DNA of 64,000 nucleotides. Source: CAVXGU01 sp963761615 (lineage in GTDB: Bacteria > Acidobacteriota > Vicinamibacteria > Vicinamibacterales > CAVVIG01). A program made the position numbers and the translations under genes. The notes beneath the pieces are model-generated. The model made no database searches. It worked only from the letters and a program-made list of their open reading frames with translations, and was not told the origin of the DNA. How positions within the stretch are numbered: position 1 is the stretch's first letter; each line of letters begins with the position of its first letter. The stretch covers positions 372,001-436,000 of the forward strand of contig CAVXGU010000003.1 of the NCBI GenBank assembly GCA_963761615.1, read 5' to 3'. Below are positions 8,753 through 19,556 of the stretch, one piece after another.

Positions 8753-9769
8753 GGTGGCGATCCAGGAGCCGGCGGTAGACGGCGACGTACTCGTCCACCA
8801 TGCGGGCGACGCCGAAGCGGGCGACGGCCTGCTCGCGCACGCGGCGGCGGTCGAGGGCGAGGACGTCCGGCAGGCCGGCGGCGAGCTGGTCGAGATCCGC
8901 GAAGGCGAAGCCCGTGACGCCCGCGTCGACGATCTCGCCGACCGCGCCGCGGTCGAGTGCGGCGACCGGCGTCCCGCACGCCATCGCCTCGACGAGCACG
9001 AGGCCGAACGGCTCGCGCTCCTGCACCGGGTAGAGGAGCGCGCGCGCCCCGCCGTAGAGCTCCACCTTGCGCGCGTGGCCGACTTCGCCCACGTAGACGA
9101 TCTGCTCGCCGTCGACGAGCGGCGCGACCGCGGTGCGGTAGTAGGGTTCGTCGGCGGCCGCGAGGAGCAGGCGCATGCCGGCGCGGCGGGCGACGTCGAT
9201 GGCCTGGAGGACGCCCTTGCCCGGCGTGAAGCGTCCGAGGAAGAGCAGGTAGTCGTCCGGCGTCTCGCGGAACGTGAAGCTGGCGGTGTCGACGCCGTGC
9301 CGGACGGTGCCGACCACGTTCAGGGGCGCGAGCAGGCGGGCCTGCTCCCCGAGATCGCGATGAACGGCGCGTCCGGATATTGCGACCAGAGGGCGATCTC
9401 GGCCTCGCTCGGCGCGTGGTGCAGCGACTGCACGATCGGCGTCGGCACGACGCGCGTGAACGCGATCGACATCGGGTAGTACAGCGCCTCGTAGTGAATC
9501 AGGTCGAACTCGTGGGCGCGCTCGACGGCCGCCGACAGGTTCAGCAGCTCGCAGAGCTCCCACGGCCACATGCGGGCGTCCTCCCAGTAGCCGCGCTCGA
9601 AGGTGGCGTGCAGGCGCGCGCGCGTCGTGGAATTGCCCGTGGCGAACAGGGTGACGTCGTGCCCGCGCGCGACGAGGCCCTCGGTGAGCAGGGACGTCAT
9701 CAGCTGCACGGACCCCGAGCGGGGCGGCGGGACCGCCGAGGCGACGGGCGCGACGTGGGCGATCCTCAC
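8733..9769 (-). CDS. GT4-type glycosyltransferase, interrupted by a single-base frameshift
   Basis: Two adjacent frames together make one GT-B retaining glycosyltransferase of about 345 residues. The N-terminal part (RIAHVAPVASAVPPP, FDLIHYEALYYPM, FIAIS) runs to about 9352. The C-terminal part (LNVVGTVRHGVDTASF, YLLFLGRFTPGKG, REPFGLVLVEAMACGTPVAAL with the E-x7-E nucleotide-sugar motif) continues in the next frame. One missing G in the G-run at 9347-9350 (minus-strand GGGG) explains the break: restoring it gives an uninterrupted FIAISGEQARLLAPLN join. The start is GTG at 9767-9769, overlapping the upstream stop as GTGA. Likely intact in the organism and broken here by a homopolymer error. 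Donor and acceptor are unknown. Confidence 0.82.
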
Positions 9770-10884
9770 GCGCAGGCCTCCTCGAGGAGGCGCGGCAGCA
9801 CCTTGCGGGCGTCGAATGCGTCGGCCGCGATCTCGGCGGCCCGGCGCGCGTGCCGGGGATAGTCGCTGTTGATGCGGTCGATGCCGGCCAGCGCCTCGTC
9901 CGGCGTGGAGAAGGGGAGCAGCCCCTCGCCCGAGGGCAGGTGCCGCGTCCAGCCGGTGTCCTGTACGAGCGCCGGCCGCCCCGAGGCGAGGTAGCACTCC
10001 GTGCGGTCGCTGAACCAGCCCGAGTGCGTCGACACGTAGGTGTGCTTCGCGACGCCGAACTCGGCCCTGGAGCCGTGGATGAAGTCGCGATAGAGGGCCG
10101 GCGTGCGCGATGCCTGCATCGCGTCCACCGTGTCCCAGCCGTGCGCCCGCAGCATCGTCTGCGGGCCGTTGACCGCGAGCTCGAAGCGCTGGCGGGTGCG
10201 CGCCGGCAAATCGATGAACTTCAGGAATTCCTGGTCCTTGTTGCCGCCCACGTCGGTGAAGCTCTCGATCTGCCAGGTCATGACCGAGGTGAAGCGATCG
10301 CCCGGCTCGACCGACGTGCGCCAGTCGTCGAGGGTCACCGGCTGCCAGGTGTGGCGCCAGGAGAAGTCACCCACCGGCACCGCGCACGCCGGGGTGCCGA
10401 TGTTGCGGCCGAAGGTGAAGAGGCGATCGAAACGGGCGAAGAAGTCCACGTACCAGGGTTCCGCCTTCGCGATGGCGATCTGGGTGAAGGCGGGATCCGA
10501 GTCGATGAAGGCCTTGTGCGGAATGCGCGCGTACTCGTCGCGCCAGAACCACGAGCCGCCCGACAGGTTGAGGAAGAGATCCGCGTCGGCGCAGTAGCGC
10601 CGCACGTCGTCGTGACTACGGCCGTGGTAGGTGCCGTCGTAGTTCACGAACGTCCAGCGATCGCCCAGGCCGAACGGCGCGAGCGCGTCGTGGATGTACG
10701 TCGTGCCGTACCGCGGATCGACGGCGCGCGTGTTCGCGACCGGGTCGTACACGCACTCGCCCGTGTCCTCGACGTAGAACACCTCGTGCCCCAGCGCGCG
10801 CAGGCCGGCCAGGTACATCAGCGAGCACCACGTAACGCCGCCGAACGGATACCGCGCGATGATGCCCGCGAACAGAATCTTCAT
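9766..10884 (-). CDS. CgeB-like glycosyltransferase family protein
   Basis: A 372-residue protein beginning MKILFAGIIARYPFGGVTW. The fold predicted from the pattern is GT-B. There is an N-terminal Rossmann-like strand, a central DADLFLNLSGG and a C-terminal THSGWFSDRTECYLASGRP followed by ALVQDTG, resembling the C-terminal domain of CgeB/DUF3880-type glycosyltransferases. I chose ATG at 10882-10884 because upstream codons in this frame are unlike protein. It stops inside the GTG of the GT4 gene (GTGA overlap), and a 99-base gap separates it from the ABC transporter gene. The exact reaction is unknown; its role in the glycoconjugate locus is inferred from context. Confidence 0.7.
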   Translation of the reverse strand: MKILFAGIIARYPFGGVTWCSLMYLAGLRALGHEVFYVEDTGECVYDPVANTRAVDPRYGTTYIHDALAPFGLGDRWTFVNYDGTYHGRSHDDVRRYCADADLFLNLSGGSWFWRDEYARIPHKAFIDSDPAFTQIAIAKAEPWYVDFFARFDRLFTFGRNIGTPACAVPVGDFSWRHTWQPVTLDDWRTSVEPGDRFTSVMTWQIESFTDVGGNKDQEFLKFIDLPARTRQRFELAVNGPQTMLRAHGWDTVDAMQASRTPALYRDFIHGSRAEFGVAKHTYVSTHSGWFSDRTECYLASGRPALVQDTGWTRHLPSGEGLLPFSTPDEALAGIDRINSDYPRHARRAAEIAADAFDARKVLPRLLEEACA

Positions 10885-10983
10885 AGACCCGTACGGTGCC
10901 TGGTCTCGAACCCGATGCCCGGAGGGCGCCCGACGCACCCTGCACACGGCGCACCAGGCGCCGCGGCCCTCGTGCCCGCCACC

Positions 10984-12819
<1,836 letters not shown>

Positions 12820-12820
12820 C

Positions 12821-15800
12821 TCAGCCGACCCGGCGCGCCGTGGCCTTGGGCACCAGACTGGGTGCGATTTCCGGAATGTCCAGCGAGACGATGCGATCGC
12901 GGCTCGAGTCGGTGACGTAGAGCCAGCCGCGCCGCGGGCCCGACTGCGCGAAGGCGACCCGGGTGGGTGCGCCGAAGCTCGTGTGGCCGTCGCCGGTCAC
13001 GTCGCGGATGATGCCGTCGGGTCCGACTGCGCGCACGACGCCGTTGTAGTAGTCGGCGATGAAGAGCGTGACGCCGCCGTTCGGCGCCGCGGTGAGCGCG
13101 ATGCCGGCAGGGCCCGCCAGCGCGGCGTCGAGCGCGGGGCCGTTGTCGCCCCAGTAGCCCCACTGGCCGCTGCCCGCCACGGTGCTGATGATCCCGGTCC
13201 GCAGGTCCACCTTGCGGACGCGGTTGTGGTGCATGTCGGCGATGTACAGGTTGCCGTCGGGGCCGACGGCCACGTCGCTCGGCATGTTCAGGTGCGCCGC
13301 CGTCGCCGGTCCGCCGTCGCCGACCGGGCCGTCGTCGTCGCCCGGCCCGCCGTCGCCGGCCACGGTGTCGATCTGACCCGTCACGTGGTCGATGCGCCGG
13401 ATCCGGTAGTTGAGCGTGTCGGCGATGTAGATGTCGCCGTTCGGCGCGGCGACGGCGGCCGACGGTGAGTCGAGGGTGGCGTCGGTGGCGGCGATGCCGT
13501 CGCCGTTGAAGCCGCTGTCGCCGGTGCCGGCGATGGTCGTGACGATTCGCGTGTCGCTGTCGACGCGGCGGATCCGGTTGTTGTGCGCGTCGGCGATGAT
13601 GAGGTCGCCGTCGGGCGCGATCGACACGCCGGCCGGGCTGTCGAGGCGCGCGCGCGTGGCCGTGCCCAGGTCGCCCGAGAAGCCCGCGCCCAGGCCGTGG
13701 TTGCCGGCGACCGTGGTGATGATGCCGTTGCGCGGGTCGATGCGGCGGATCACGTGGTTGTTCGAGTCGGCGAAGTAGACGGCGCCGCCCGGTGCCACGG
13801 CGATGCCGCCAGGCGTATCGAGCCAGGCCTGGATCGCCGGGCCGTTGTCGCCGGCGAAGCCCTTGTGCTGGCCGATCACGGCGGCGGTCGCGGCCTCGCG
13901 GAGCATCAGCGTGCCGGCGCCGACGGCCATGATCGCCACGACGAAGATGAACGCGCTGCGCAGGCCGTAGATGCGGGCGAGCGAGGGCGCGACCAGCGGC
14001 GGGCGCACCGGGCCCGAGCGGATGCGCACCATCTTCTGGTCGATCGCGACGCGCTCGATCGCCCGACGGACGATCGCCGTGACCTGGGCGGCGCGCCACG
14101 CCGTGAAGGCGATGACGAGAACGGCCAGCGCCGCGACCGATGCGCCGGCCGCCGGCCACCGCAGCGCCACGCCGAACACCGCACCGCCGAGCAGGCCGAG
14201 GCCGAGCACCATCGCCGCCAGCACGCCGAAGGTCGTCGGACGGAACTGCGTGCTGACGCGCAGCAGCGTCCGGCCGCCGCCGTGGTCTTCGGTCATGGCG
14301 CGCAGGTCGAGCCACGCCCAGCGTCCGACGAAGACGCTCACGTCGCGGTCGTCCCACCAGCCCTCGTCGACGTCGATGGTCGTCACCGCCCGCGAGCGCC
14401 GCAGCCAGTCGATCAGACCCGACAGCACGCGGTCGGCCGAGGTCCACGACTCGCTCCAGAAGCGATCCTCCGAGACGCTGCCCGAGATGAGCAGCAGCGC
14501 GCGCGCCGCCTCGAACACCGACGGCGCCGGCGCCCGCTTGCTCGGCGCCGGTTCTGGTGCGGTCGGGAGCGCCGGCGGCGACAGCAGGCCCCGCAGCCGG
14601 CCCCAGGCGCGCGCGAGCGGCTGGATGAAGTGCAGGTACGCGACCATGCCCCGGTACCAGCCGCGCGTGATCGCGCGGCGCCACCGGGGACGCTCCGGGG
14701 CGCCGCGGTCGAGGAGCGACTCGACGTCGGAGCGGAACGCGTACGAGAGGTTCTTGGCGACCGTCACCGCGAGTCCGACCAGCCCCGCACCGAGCAGGAG
14801 CGTGGCGGCCCAGGCGTGCGCGCCGATCACCGCGACCAGCACGCCGGCCACCATCAGGATCGACGACAGCATCTGCCAGCGGATCGAGTGCGGCATGAAC
14901 GCGAACGGGTGCACGTCGGTCCGGTAGACCGACGGGAAGGGCGCCGTGCCCCAGATGCCGGCGTTGACGCGCTCGCCCCACAGCGACCGCACGAAGGGCA
15001 GCGGGCTGTAGATCCGCCCGCGCCACAGCATGTGCCCGTCGAGGAACTTCTCGGGGTGATGCGCCATCAGCCAGGTCTCGCCCTCGCCGTAGCCCACCTG
15101 CTGGCGCCAGTACGCCTTGATCGAGGTTCGGTGGTGGTGCCAGACGAGCGCGGACGACGCGAAGCCGATCTTCCCGCCGTGGGCCTGCAGCCGCCAGCAC
15201 ACGTCCACGTCGTCGCCGGCCCGGAGGTAGACCGGATTGAATCCGCCGATCGCGACGAGCGCGTCGCGGCGGAACGCCATGTTGCAGCCGGGGACGTGCT
15301 CGGCGATCCGGTCGTCGAGCAGCACGTGCGTCGGTCCGCCGGGCGCGCGTGCGACGGCCTGCGCCATCGGCGGGTCGTCGGCCGGCACGACGTTGGGCCC
15401 GCCGGAGCCCACCAGGTCGGATCCGATGAGCGGCTGGACGAGGAAGGTGAGCCAGTCGGGATCGACGCGGACGTCGGCGTCGGTGTAGGCGACGACTTCG
15501 CCGGTCGCCTCGGCGAGGCCCACATTGCGCGCGGCGCTCAGCCCGCCGTTGGGGATGTCGATCACGCGCACGCGGCCGTGCGCGCGGCCGATCTCGCTCG
15601 TCCGATCCCGCGAGCCGTCGTTGACGAGGATGATTTCGTAGTCCGGGTAGGTCAGGCGCTCGAGCGACCCGAGGCAGTCCTCGAGCGTGTCGGCCGCGTT
15701 GTACGCGCAGACGACGACCGAGACGCGCGGCCAGGTCCGGCGGGCCTCCTCGGAAAAGGGCACATGGTCGAAGGCATCGGCCACCGCGAGCGCCGCGGGC

Positions 15801-16702
15801 TTGGGCCGGCGATCCCGTGTGACCAGGCCGAACGCCCAGTCCTCGACGGGATGTCCGCCCCGCCACCAGTCGTCGGTCCAGGCGAAGGCGATCGCGCCGC
15901 AGGCGCCTTCCTCGAAGGCGGCCCGGATGTGCGTGGCCGTGATGCGCGCCTGGCCCTCGACGCCTTCGCGAATGCTGTCGGCGCCGGCTTCGGCGAGCAG
16001 CAGCGGCTTGTGCCCGGCGATGTGCTGGAGGCGTGCGAGATACCCGCGCAGCGCCCGCTCGTCGTGCAGGTACACGTTGAACGCGCAGACGTCGAAGAAC
16101 GACAGGTCGAGGAATTCCGTCGGCGGGAAGTTCACGTAGGTGAACAGGCTCGATGGCGACGCGGCCTTCAGGTCCCGGTAGAGATCGTGCAGGAAGCGCT
16201 CGACCCGGGCCCGTCCGTGCCAGCGCACGACGCCGGACGGGATCTCGTTGCCCACCGCGAACAGCAGCACGGCGGGGTGATCGGCGATCGCCGTGATCGC
16301 CGCGCGCAGATCGCGCCGGATGCCGCGGCAGAGCGCGCGGTCGTCGAGAAACGCGACGTGCTCGGCCCACGGCAGCCCGACCATGACGCGGAGTCCGAAG
16401 CGCGCGGCCTCGTCGAGCAGCGCACGCGGCGGGGGCGTGTACGTGCGAACCGTGTTGATGCCGAGCTCGGCCATCTGCCGGAAGTCGGCGGAGACCTGCG
16501 CGATGGGCGGGAACTGGCAGTCGTCGGCGTCGGGCGCGAACGTGCCGTACGTGACGCCCTTGACGAAGAAGCGCTCGCCGCCGGCGCGCAGGAACTTCCC
16601 GTCGGCCGTGACGCGCGGCAGCGGACCCGCTGCGGTGGCAGATGGAAGGGCCCAGTCGGGCCGGAGGACAGCGGCAGCGCCACTCGCGCTGGAAGAGCTC
16701 AT
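12821..16702 (-). CDS. Multidomain fusion: glycosidase-like TIM barrel, GT2 glycosyltransferase, membrane segments, NHL propeller
   Basis: A 1293-residue protein with four recognisable parts. Residues ~25-315 resemble a GH2/GH5-clan TIM barrel, with FFVKGVTYGTFAP, the acid/base GNE at 151-153 and a possible nucleophile Glu238 in LLLAEAG. Residues ~325-590 are a GT2 glycosyltransferase (VSVVVCAYNAADTL, NDGSRDRT at 361-368, DAD at 408-410, GCNMAFRRDAL). Hydrophobic stretches follow GT2 (around SSILMVAGVLVAVIGA) and recur before the last domain (around AFIFVVAIMAVGAGTLML). Residues ~970-1285 hold six NHL repeats of the pattern GDNGPA...P.GIAV.P.G.LYIAD..N.RIRR, predicting a six-bladed propeller, probably outside the cytoplasm. 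It looks like a self-contained synthesise-and-trim machine upstream of an exporter. No named family with all four parts is known to me. Confidence 0.85.
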   Translation of the reverse strand: MSSSSASGAAAVLRPDWALPSATAAGPLPRVTADGKFLRAGGERFFVKGVTYGTFAPDADDCQFPPIAQVSADFRQMAELGINTVRTYTPPPRALLDEAARFGLRVMVGLPWAEHVAFLDDRALCRGIRRDLRAAITAIADHPAVLLFAVGNEIPSGVVRWHGRARVERFLHDLYRDLKAASPSSLFTYVNFPPTEFLDLSFFDVCAFNVYLHDERALRGYLARLQHIAGHKPLLLAEAGADSIREGVEGQARITATHIRAAFEEGACGAIAFAWTDDWWRGGHPVEDWAFGLVTRDRRPKPAALAVADAFDHVPFSEEARRTWPRVSVVVCAYNAADTLEDCLGSLERLTYPDYEIILVNDGSRDRTSEIGRAHGRVRVIDIPNGGLSAARNVGLAEATGEVVAYTDADVRVDPDWLTFLVQPLIGSDLVGSGGPNVVPADDPPMAQAVARAPGGPTHVLLDDRIAEHVPGCNMAFRRDALVAIGGFNPVYLRAGDDVDVCWRLQAHGGKIGFASSALVWHHHRTSIKAYWRQQVGYGEGETWLMAHHPEKFLDGHMLWRGRIYSPLPFVRSLWGERVNAGIWGTAPFPSVYRTDVHPFAFMPHSIRWQMLSSILMVAGVLVAVIGAHAWAATLLLGAGLVGLAVTVAKNLSYAFRSDVESLLDRGAPERPRWRRAITRGWYRGMVAYLHFIQPLARAWGRLRGLLSPPALPTAPEPAPSKRAPAPSVFEAARALLLISGSVSEDRFWSESWTSADRVLSGLIDWLRRSRAVTTIDVDEGWWDDRDVSVFVGRWAWLDLRAMTEDHGGGRTLLRVSTQFRPTTFGVLAAMVLGLGLLGGAVFGVALRWPAAGASVAALAVLVIAFTAWRAAQVTAIVRRAIERVAIDQKMVRIRSGPVRPPLVAPSLARIYGLRSAFIFVVAIMAVGAGTLMLREAATAAVIGQHKGFAGDNGPAIQAWLDTPGGIAVAPGGAVYFADSNNHVIRRIDPRNGIITTVAGNHGLGAGFSGDLGTATRARLDSPAGVSIAPDGDLIIADAHNNRIRRVDSDTRIVTTIAGTGDSGFNGDGIAATDATLDSPSAAVAAPNGDIYIADTLNYRIRRIDHVTGQIDTVAGDGGPGDDDGPVGDGGPATAAHLNMPSDVAVGPDGNLYIADMHHNRVRKVDLRTGIISTVAGSGQWGYWGDNGPALDAALAGPAGIALTAAPNGGVTLFIADYYNGVVRAVGPDGIIRDVTGDGHTSFGAPTRVAFAQSGPRRGWLYVTDSSRDRIVSLDIPEIAPSLVPKATARRVG

Positions 16703-16735
16703 TGAGCGGGGATCGACACCGATCTCACAACCATT

Positions 16736-17428
16736 TTATTGCACTTCCGGGGCGTCAAGGTCGAGCGTCCCCGTGTAGACCGCCATTCCGACGACGGCGT
16801 CGACGCCCGCGGCGTCGAGCTCATCAATCTCCTGCCGCGTCGTGATGCCGCCGGCGGCCGTCAACCGGCGCGAGGTGGCCGCCCGCACGCCGAGAATGGC
16901 CGCCAGATTGGTTCCCTGCATCAAGCCCTCGGCATCGACGTGGGTATAAAGAAACTCACCGCAAAATGGCTCGAGAATCCTTACGGCCTCGATCGCCGTG
17001 ATCGGCAGCGCGGTCTTCCAGCCGTGGACCACCACGCGTCCGCCCCGGCTGTCGACGGCGGCGATCACGCGCTCGACGCCGACGGCCCCGGCCAGCGTGC
17101 GGGCGAACGCCGTGTCCACGGCGCCGTCCTTGAACAGGGCGGACCCGACGATGACCTGTCTGGCCCCCGCGCCCAGCAGGTCCTCGGCGCGGGCCAGCGT
17201 GCGGACGCCGCCGCCGACGCGGCAGCTGAGCGACCCCGCGATCCGGCGCACGAGGGCGAGGTTGTCGCCCGTGTCCATGGCGGCGTCGAGATCGATCACC
17301 TGGACCTTGGGAAAGCGCGCGAACCGGCGCACCCACTCGAACACGTCGTCGTGCCGGATGGCGAGCCGCTCGCCCTGGACGAGCTGCACGACGGCGCCGT
17401 CCTTGAGATCGATGGCGGGAATCAGCAT
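16736..17428 (-). CDS. hisA: ProFAR isomerase HisA
   Basis: A 230-residue (beta-alpha)8 barrel with MLIPAIDLKDGAVVQLVQG at the N-terminus (catalytic Asp8 in AIDLKDG), VGGGVRT (first phosphate loop), VDSRGG (second catalytic Asp) and AAGGITT (second phosphate loop). It isomerises the aminoaldose ProFAR to PRFAR in histidine biosynthesis. It is the last gene of the his operon here. The first gene of the glycoconjugate locus starts only 33 bases after its stop, so read-through is possible. Confidence 0.95.
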   Translation of the reverse strand: MLIPAIDLKDGAVVQLVQGERLAIRHDDVFEWVRRFARFPKVQVIDLDAAMDTGDNLALVRRIAGSLSCRVGGGVRTLARAEDLLGAGARQVIVGSALFKDGAVDTAFARTLAGAVGVERVIAAVDSRGGRVVVHGWKTALPITAIEAVRILEPFCGEFLYTHVDAEGLMQGTNLAAILGVRAATSRRLTAAGGITTRQEIDELDAAGVDAVVGMAVYTGTLDLDAPEVQ

Positions 17429-17471
17429 GGACGCACCAGGGGCACACCAGGCGGGCAGGCGAAGGCAGCCC

Positions 17472-18227
17472 TCACAGGCGCACCGGGATCCCGCGGGCGC
17501 TGAGGTGGGCCTTGAGCGCCGGCACGCTGGTCTCCGCGTAGTGGAAGATGGACGCCGCCAGGGCGGCGTCGGCGCAGCCGGTGGTGAAGACGTCCACGAA
17601 GTCGTCCAGGCAGCCGGCGCCGCCTGAAGCGATGACGGGGATCGAGACGGCCGTCGAGACGGCCGCGGTGAGCTCGCAGTCGAAGCCGACCTTCGTGCCG
17701 TCGCGGTCGATCGACGTGAGCAGAATCTCGCCGGCGCCGCGCGACTCCGCCTCGCGCGCCCACTCGACCGCGTCGCGGTCGGTGGCCGTCGAGCCGCTGC
17801 GGACGTACACGGCGAAGCGGTCGCCGGCCTTCTTGGCGTCGATCGCGACGAGCACGGCCTGGCTGCCGTAGCGGGCTGCGAGCGTCGTGATCAGCTCCGG
17901 ATGGGCGAGCGCGGCCGTGTTCAGGCTGACCTTGTCGGCACCGGCCTCCACGGCGGCTCCGGCATCGGCCTCGGTGCGGATCCCCCCGCCGACGGCGAGC
18001 GGGATGAAGAGCTCGCGCGCCACGGCGCGGATCGTGTCGGCCAGGGCGCGCCGGCGCTCGAGCGTGGCGGTGATGTCGAGGATGACGAGCTCGTCGACGC
18101 CCTCGGCGTTGTAGCGCCGCGCCAGCTCGGCCGGATCGCCCGCCGACCGGAGCCCCTCGAAGTTGACGCCCTTGACGACCTGGCCGTCGCGCACGTCCAG
18201 GCAGGCGATGATGCGTTTGCTCAGCAT
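17472..18227 (-). CDS. hisF: Imidazole glycerol phosphate synthase, cyclase subunit HisF
   Basis: A 251-residue barrel. MLSKRIIACLDVRDGQVVKG places the catalytic Asp11, and AIDAKK carries the second catalytic Asp near residue 130. Phosphate loops are VGGGIRT and ASGGAG. It cyclises PRFAR using ammonia tunnelled from HisH, giving IGP and AICAR. An in-frame codon six residues upstream (18245) is possible as a start, but the family begins at MLxKRIIxCLDV, so 18227 is preferred. Its partner hisH is the next gene upstream in the same operon. Confidence 0.95.
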   Translation of the reverse strand: MLSKRIIACLDVRDGQVVKGVNFEGLRSAGDPAELARRYNAEGVDELVILDITATLERRRALADTIRAVARELFIPLAVGGGIRTEADAGAAVEAGADKVSLNTAALAHPELITTLAARYGSQAVLVAIDAKKAGDRFAVYVRSGSTATDRDAVEWAREAESRGAGEILLTSIDRDGTKVGFDCELTAAVSTAVSIPVIASGGAGCLDDFVDVFTTGCADAALAASIFHYAETSVPALKAHLSARGIPVRL

Positions 18228-18290
18228 GAGGCAGGAATCACGCAATGACGACGAACCGTGGCGCGCACGAAGGTCACCGGAGATCGAACC

Positions 18291-18905
18291 TCACAGGGCG
18301 ACGAAGTTGCGCAGGATCCGAAGCCCCACGTCGCCGGACTTCTCGGGGTGGAACTGGACGCCCGCGACCCGGCCGCGCTGGACGATCGCGGCGAACACGT
18401 CGCCGTGCTCGGTCGTGGCCACGGTGTCGGCGGTCACGGGCGCGACGAAGCTGTGCGTGAAGTACACCTGCGCGCCCTCGTCCACGCCGGCGACGATCGC
18501 GTCGCGCCGGACGAGATGCAGGGCGTTCCAGCCCACGTGCGGCACCTTGATCGCGGCGACGCCGTTCGCGGCGTCGCGTCCGCTCAGCCGGGAGCACCGG
18601 CCCCGGAGCAGGCCGAGGCCGGCGGCGCCGGGCTCCTCGTCGCTCCCGTCGAAGAGCCACTGGAGCCCGAGGCAGATCCCGAGGAGCGGCCGTCCGGCGT
18701 CCACGCCCTCGCGGACGGCCGTCACCCAGTCGGACGTCAGCGCGCGCGTGGCCCCGAAGTGCCCGACGCCCGGGACGACGACCGCGTCCGCCGCGGCGAG
18801 ATCGGCGGACCGCTCCGGCACGTACACGGGATGCCCGATCGCGGCGAAGGCCTTCTTCACCGACGTCAGGTTGCCCGCTTTGTAGTCGATCAGTGCAATC
18901 CGCAT
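18291..18905 (-). CDS. hisH: Imidazole glycerol phosphate synthase, glutaminase subunit HisH
   Basis: A 204-residue class I glutamine amidotransferase beginning MRIALIDYKAGNLTSVKKAF. The nucleophile Cys is in GICLGLQWLF (residues ~76-85), and the His-Glu pair of the triad is in VQFHPEKS near the C-terminus. VVPGVGHFG supplies the oxyanion region. It releases ammonia for HisF. The gene follows hisB after a 60-base gap filled by a palindromic repeat element (18917-18969). Confidence 0.95.
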   Translation of the reverse strand: MRIALIDYKAGNLTSVKKAFAAIGHPVYVPERSADLAAADAVVVPGVGHFGATRALTSDWVTAVREGVDAGRPLLGICLGLQWLFDGSDEEPGAAGLGLLRGRCSRLSGRDAANGVAAIKVPHVGWNALHLVRRDAIVAGVDEGAQVYFTHSFVAPVTADTVATTEHGDVFAAIVQRGRVAGVQFHPEKSGDVGLRILRNFVAL

Positions 18906-18916
18906 GTTCCCCGAAC

Positions 18917-18969
18917 GTAGAGCAGGCCTTCAGGCCTGCTTCGACGCGGACCTGAAGGTCCGCCTCTAC
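18917..18969. repeat. REP-like twin-hairpin intergenic element between hisB and hisH
   Basis: Two palindromes lie back to back: AGCAGGCC-TTCA-GGCCTGCT (18921-18940) and GCGGACC-TGAA-GGTCCGC (18946-18963). They are enclosed by an outer inverted repeat GTAGAG (18917-18922) and CTCTAC (18964-18969). The hisB stop codon TAG (18966-18968 on the minus strand) lies within the outer arm, and the hisH start is 12 bases beyond the other end. The nested symmetry and intergenic position resemble REP/REPIN elements. I saw only one copy in this window. Confidence 0.75.
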
Positions 18970-19556
18970 AGGAGTCCCTTCGTGCTCGGCAGCATGCGCG
19001 CCAGCCGCCGGTCCCTGGCCACCGCCACGCGCAGCGCACGGGCGAAGGCCTTGAACACCGCCTCGATCTGGTGGTGGCTGGATCGTCCGTAGAGCACCTT
19101 CACGTGCACGTTCGCGCGCGCGCCCATCGCGAAGCCGTCGAAGAAGTCGTGGACGAGGTCCGTCTCCAGATCGCCGACCCGCCTGGACTTCACCTTCTTC
19201 AAGTCGACCACCGCGTGTGCGCGGCCCCCCAGGTCGATGGCCGCGAGCGCCAGCGTCTCGTCCATGGGCATGACGAAGTAACCCGCCCGGTTGATGCCGC
19301 GCCGGGATCCGAGCGCCGCGGTGACGGCCTCCCCCAGCGCGATCCCGACGTCCTCGACGGTGTGGTGCTGATCCACGTCGAGGTCACCGTCCGCGCTGAG
19401 CGTCAGGTCGAAGCCGCCGTGGCGCGCGACGAGCTCGAGCATGTGATCGAAGAAGCGGATGCCGGTCCGGACGCGGTAGCGCCCGCGCCCGTCGAGCACC
19501 AGCGTCAGCGCAATCCGCGTCTCGGTCGTCTGGCGGTCGATCGAACCGCGCCTCAC
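18966..19556 (-). CDS. hisB: Imidazoleglycerol-phosphate dehydratase HisB
   Basis: A 196-residue monofunctional IGPD. The manganese ligands are in GIRFFDHMLELVARHGGFDL, DQHHTVEDVGIALGEA and KVLYGRSSHHQIEAVFKA, as in the family. It dehydrates IGP to imidazole acetol phosphate. No histidinol-phosphatase domain is fused. The start is GTG at 19554-19556, overlapping the hisC stop as GTGA. The first codons VRRGSIDRQTTET match the family N-terminus RxAxIxRxTxET. Its stop codon is contributed by the palindromic element downstream. Confidence 0.94.
   Translation of the reverse strand: MRRGSIDRQTTETRIALTLVLDGRGRYRVRTGIRFFDHMLELVARHGGFDLTLSADGDLDVDQHHTVEDVGIALGEAVTAALGSRRGINRAGYFVMPMDETLALAAIDLGGRAHAVVDLKKVKSRRVGDLETDLVHDFFDGFAMGARANVHVKVLYGRSSHHQIEAVFKAFARALRVAVARDRRLARMLPSTKGLL

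Noticed and set aside
8733..9769. Two separate glycosyltransferase genes
   Set aside because: The halves are the N- and C-domains of one GT-B enzyme and restoring a single G joins them at a conserved place.
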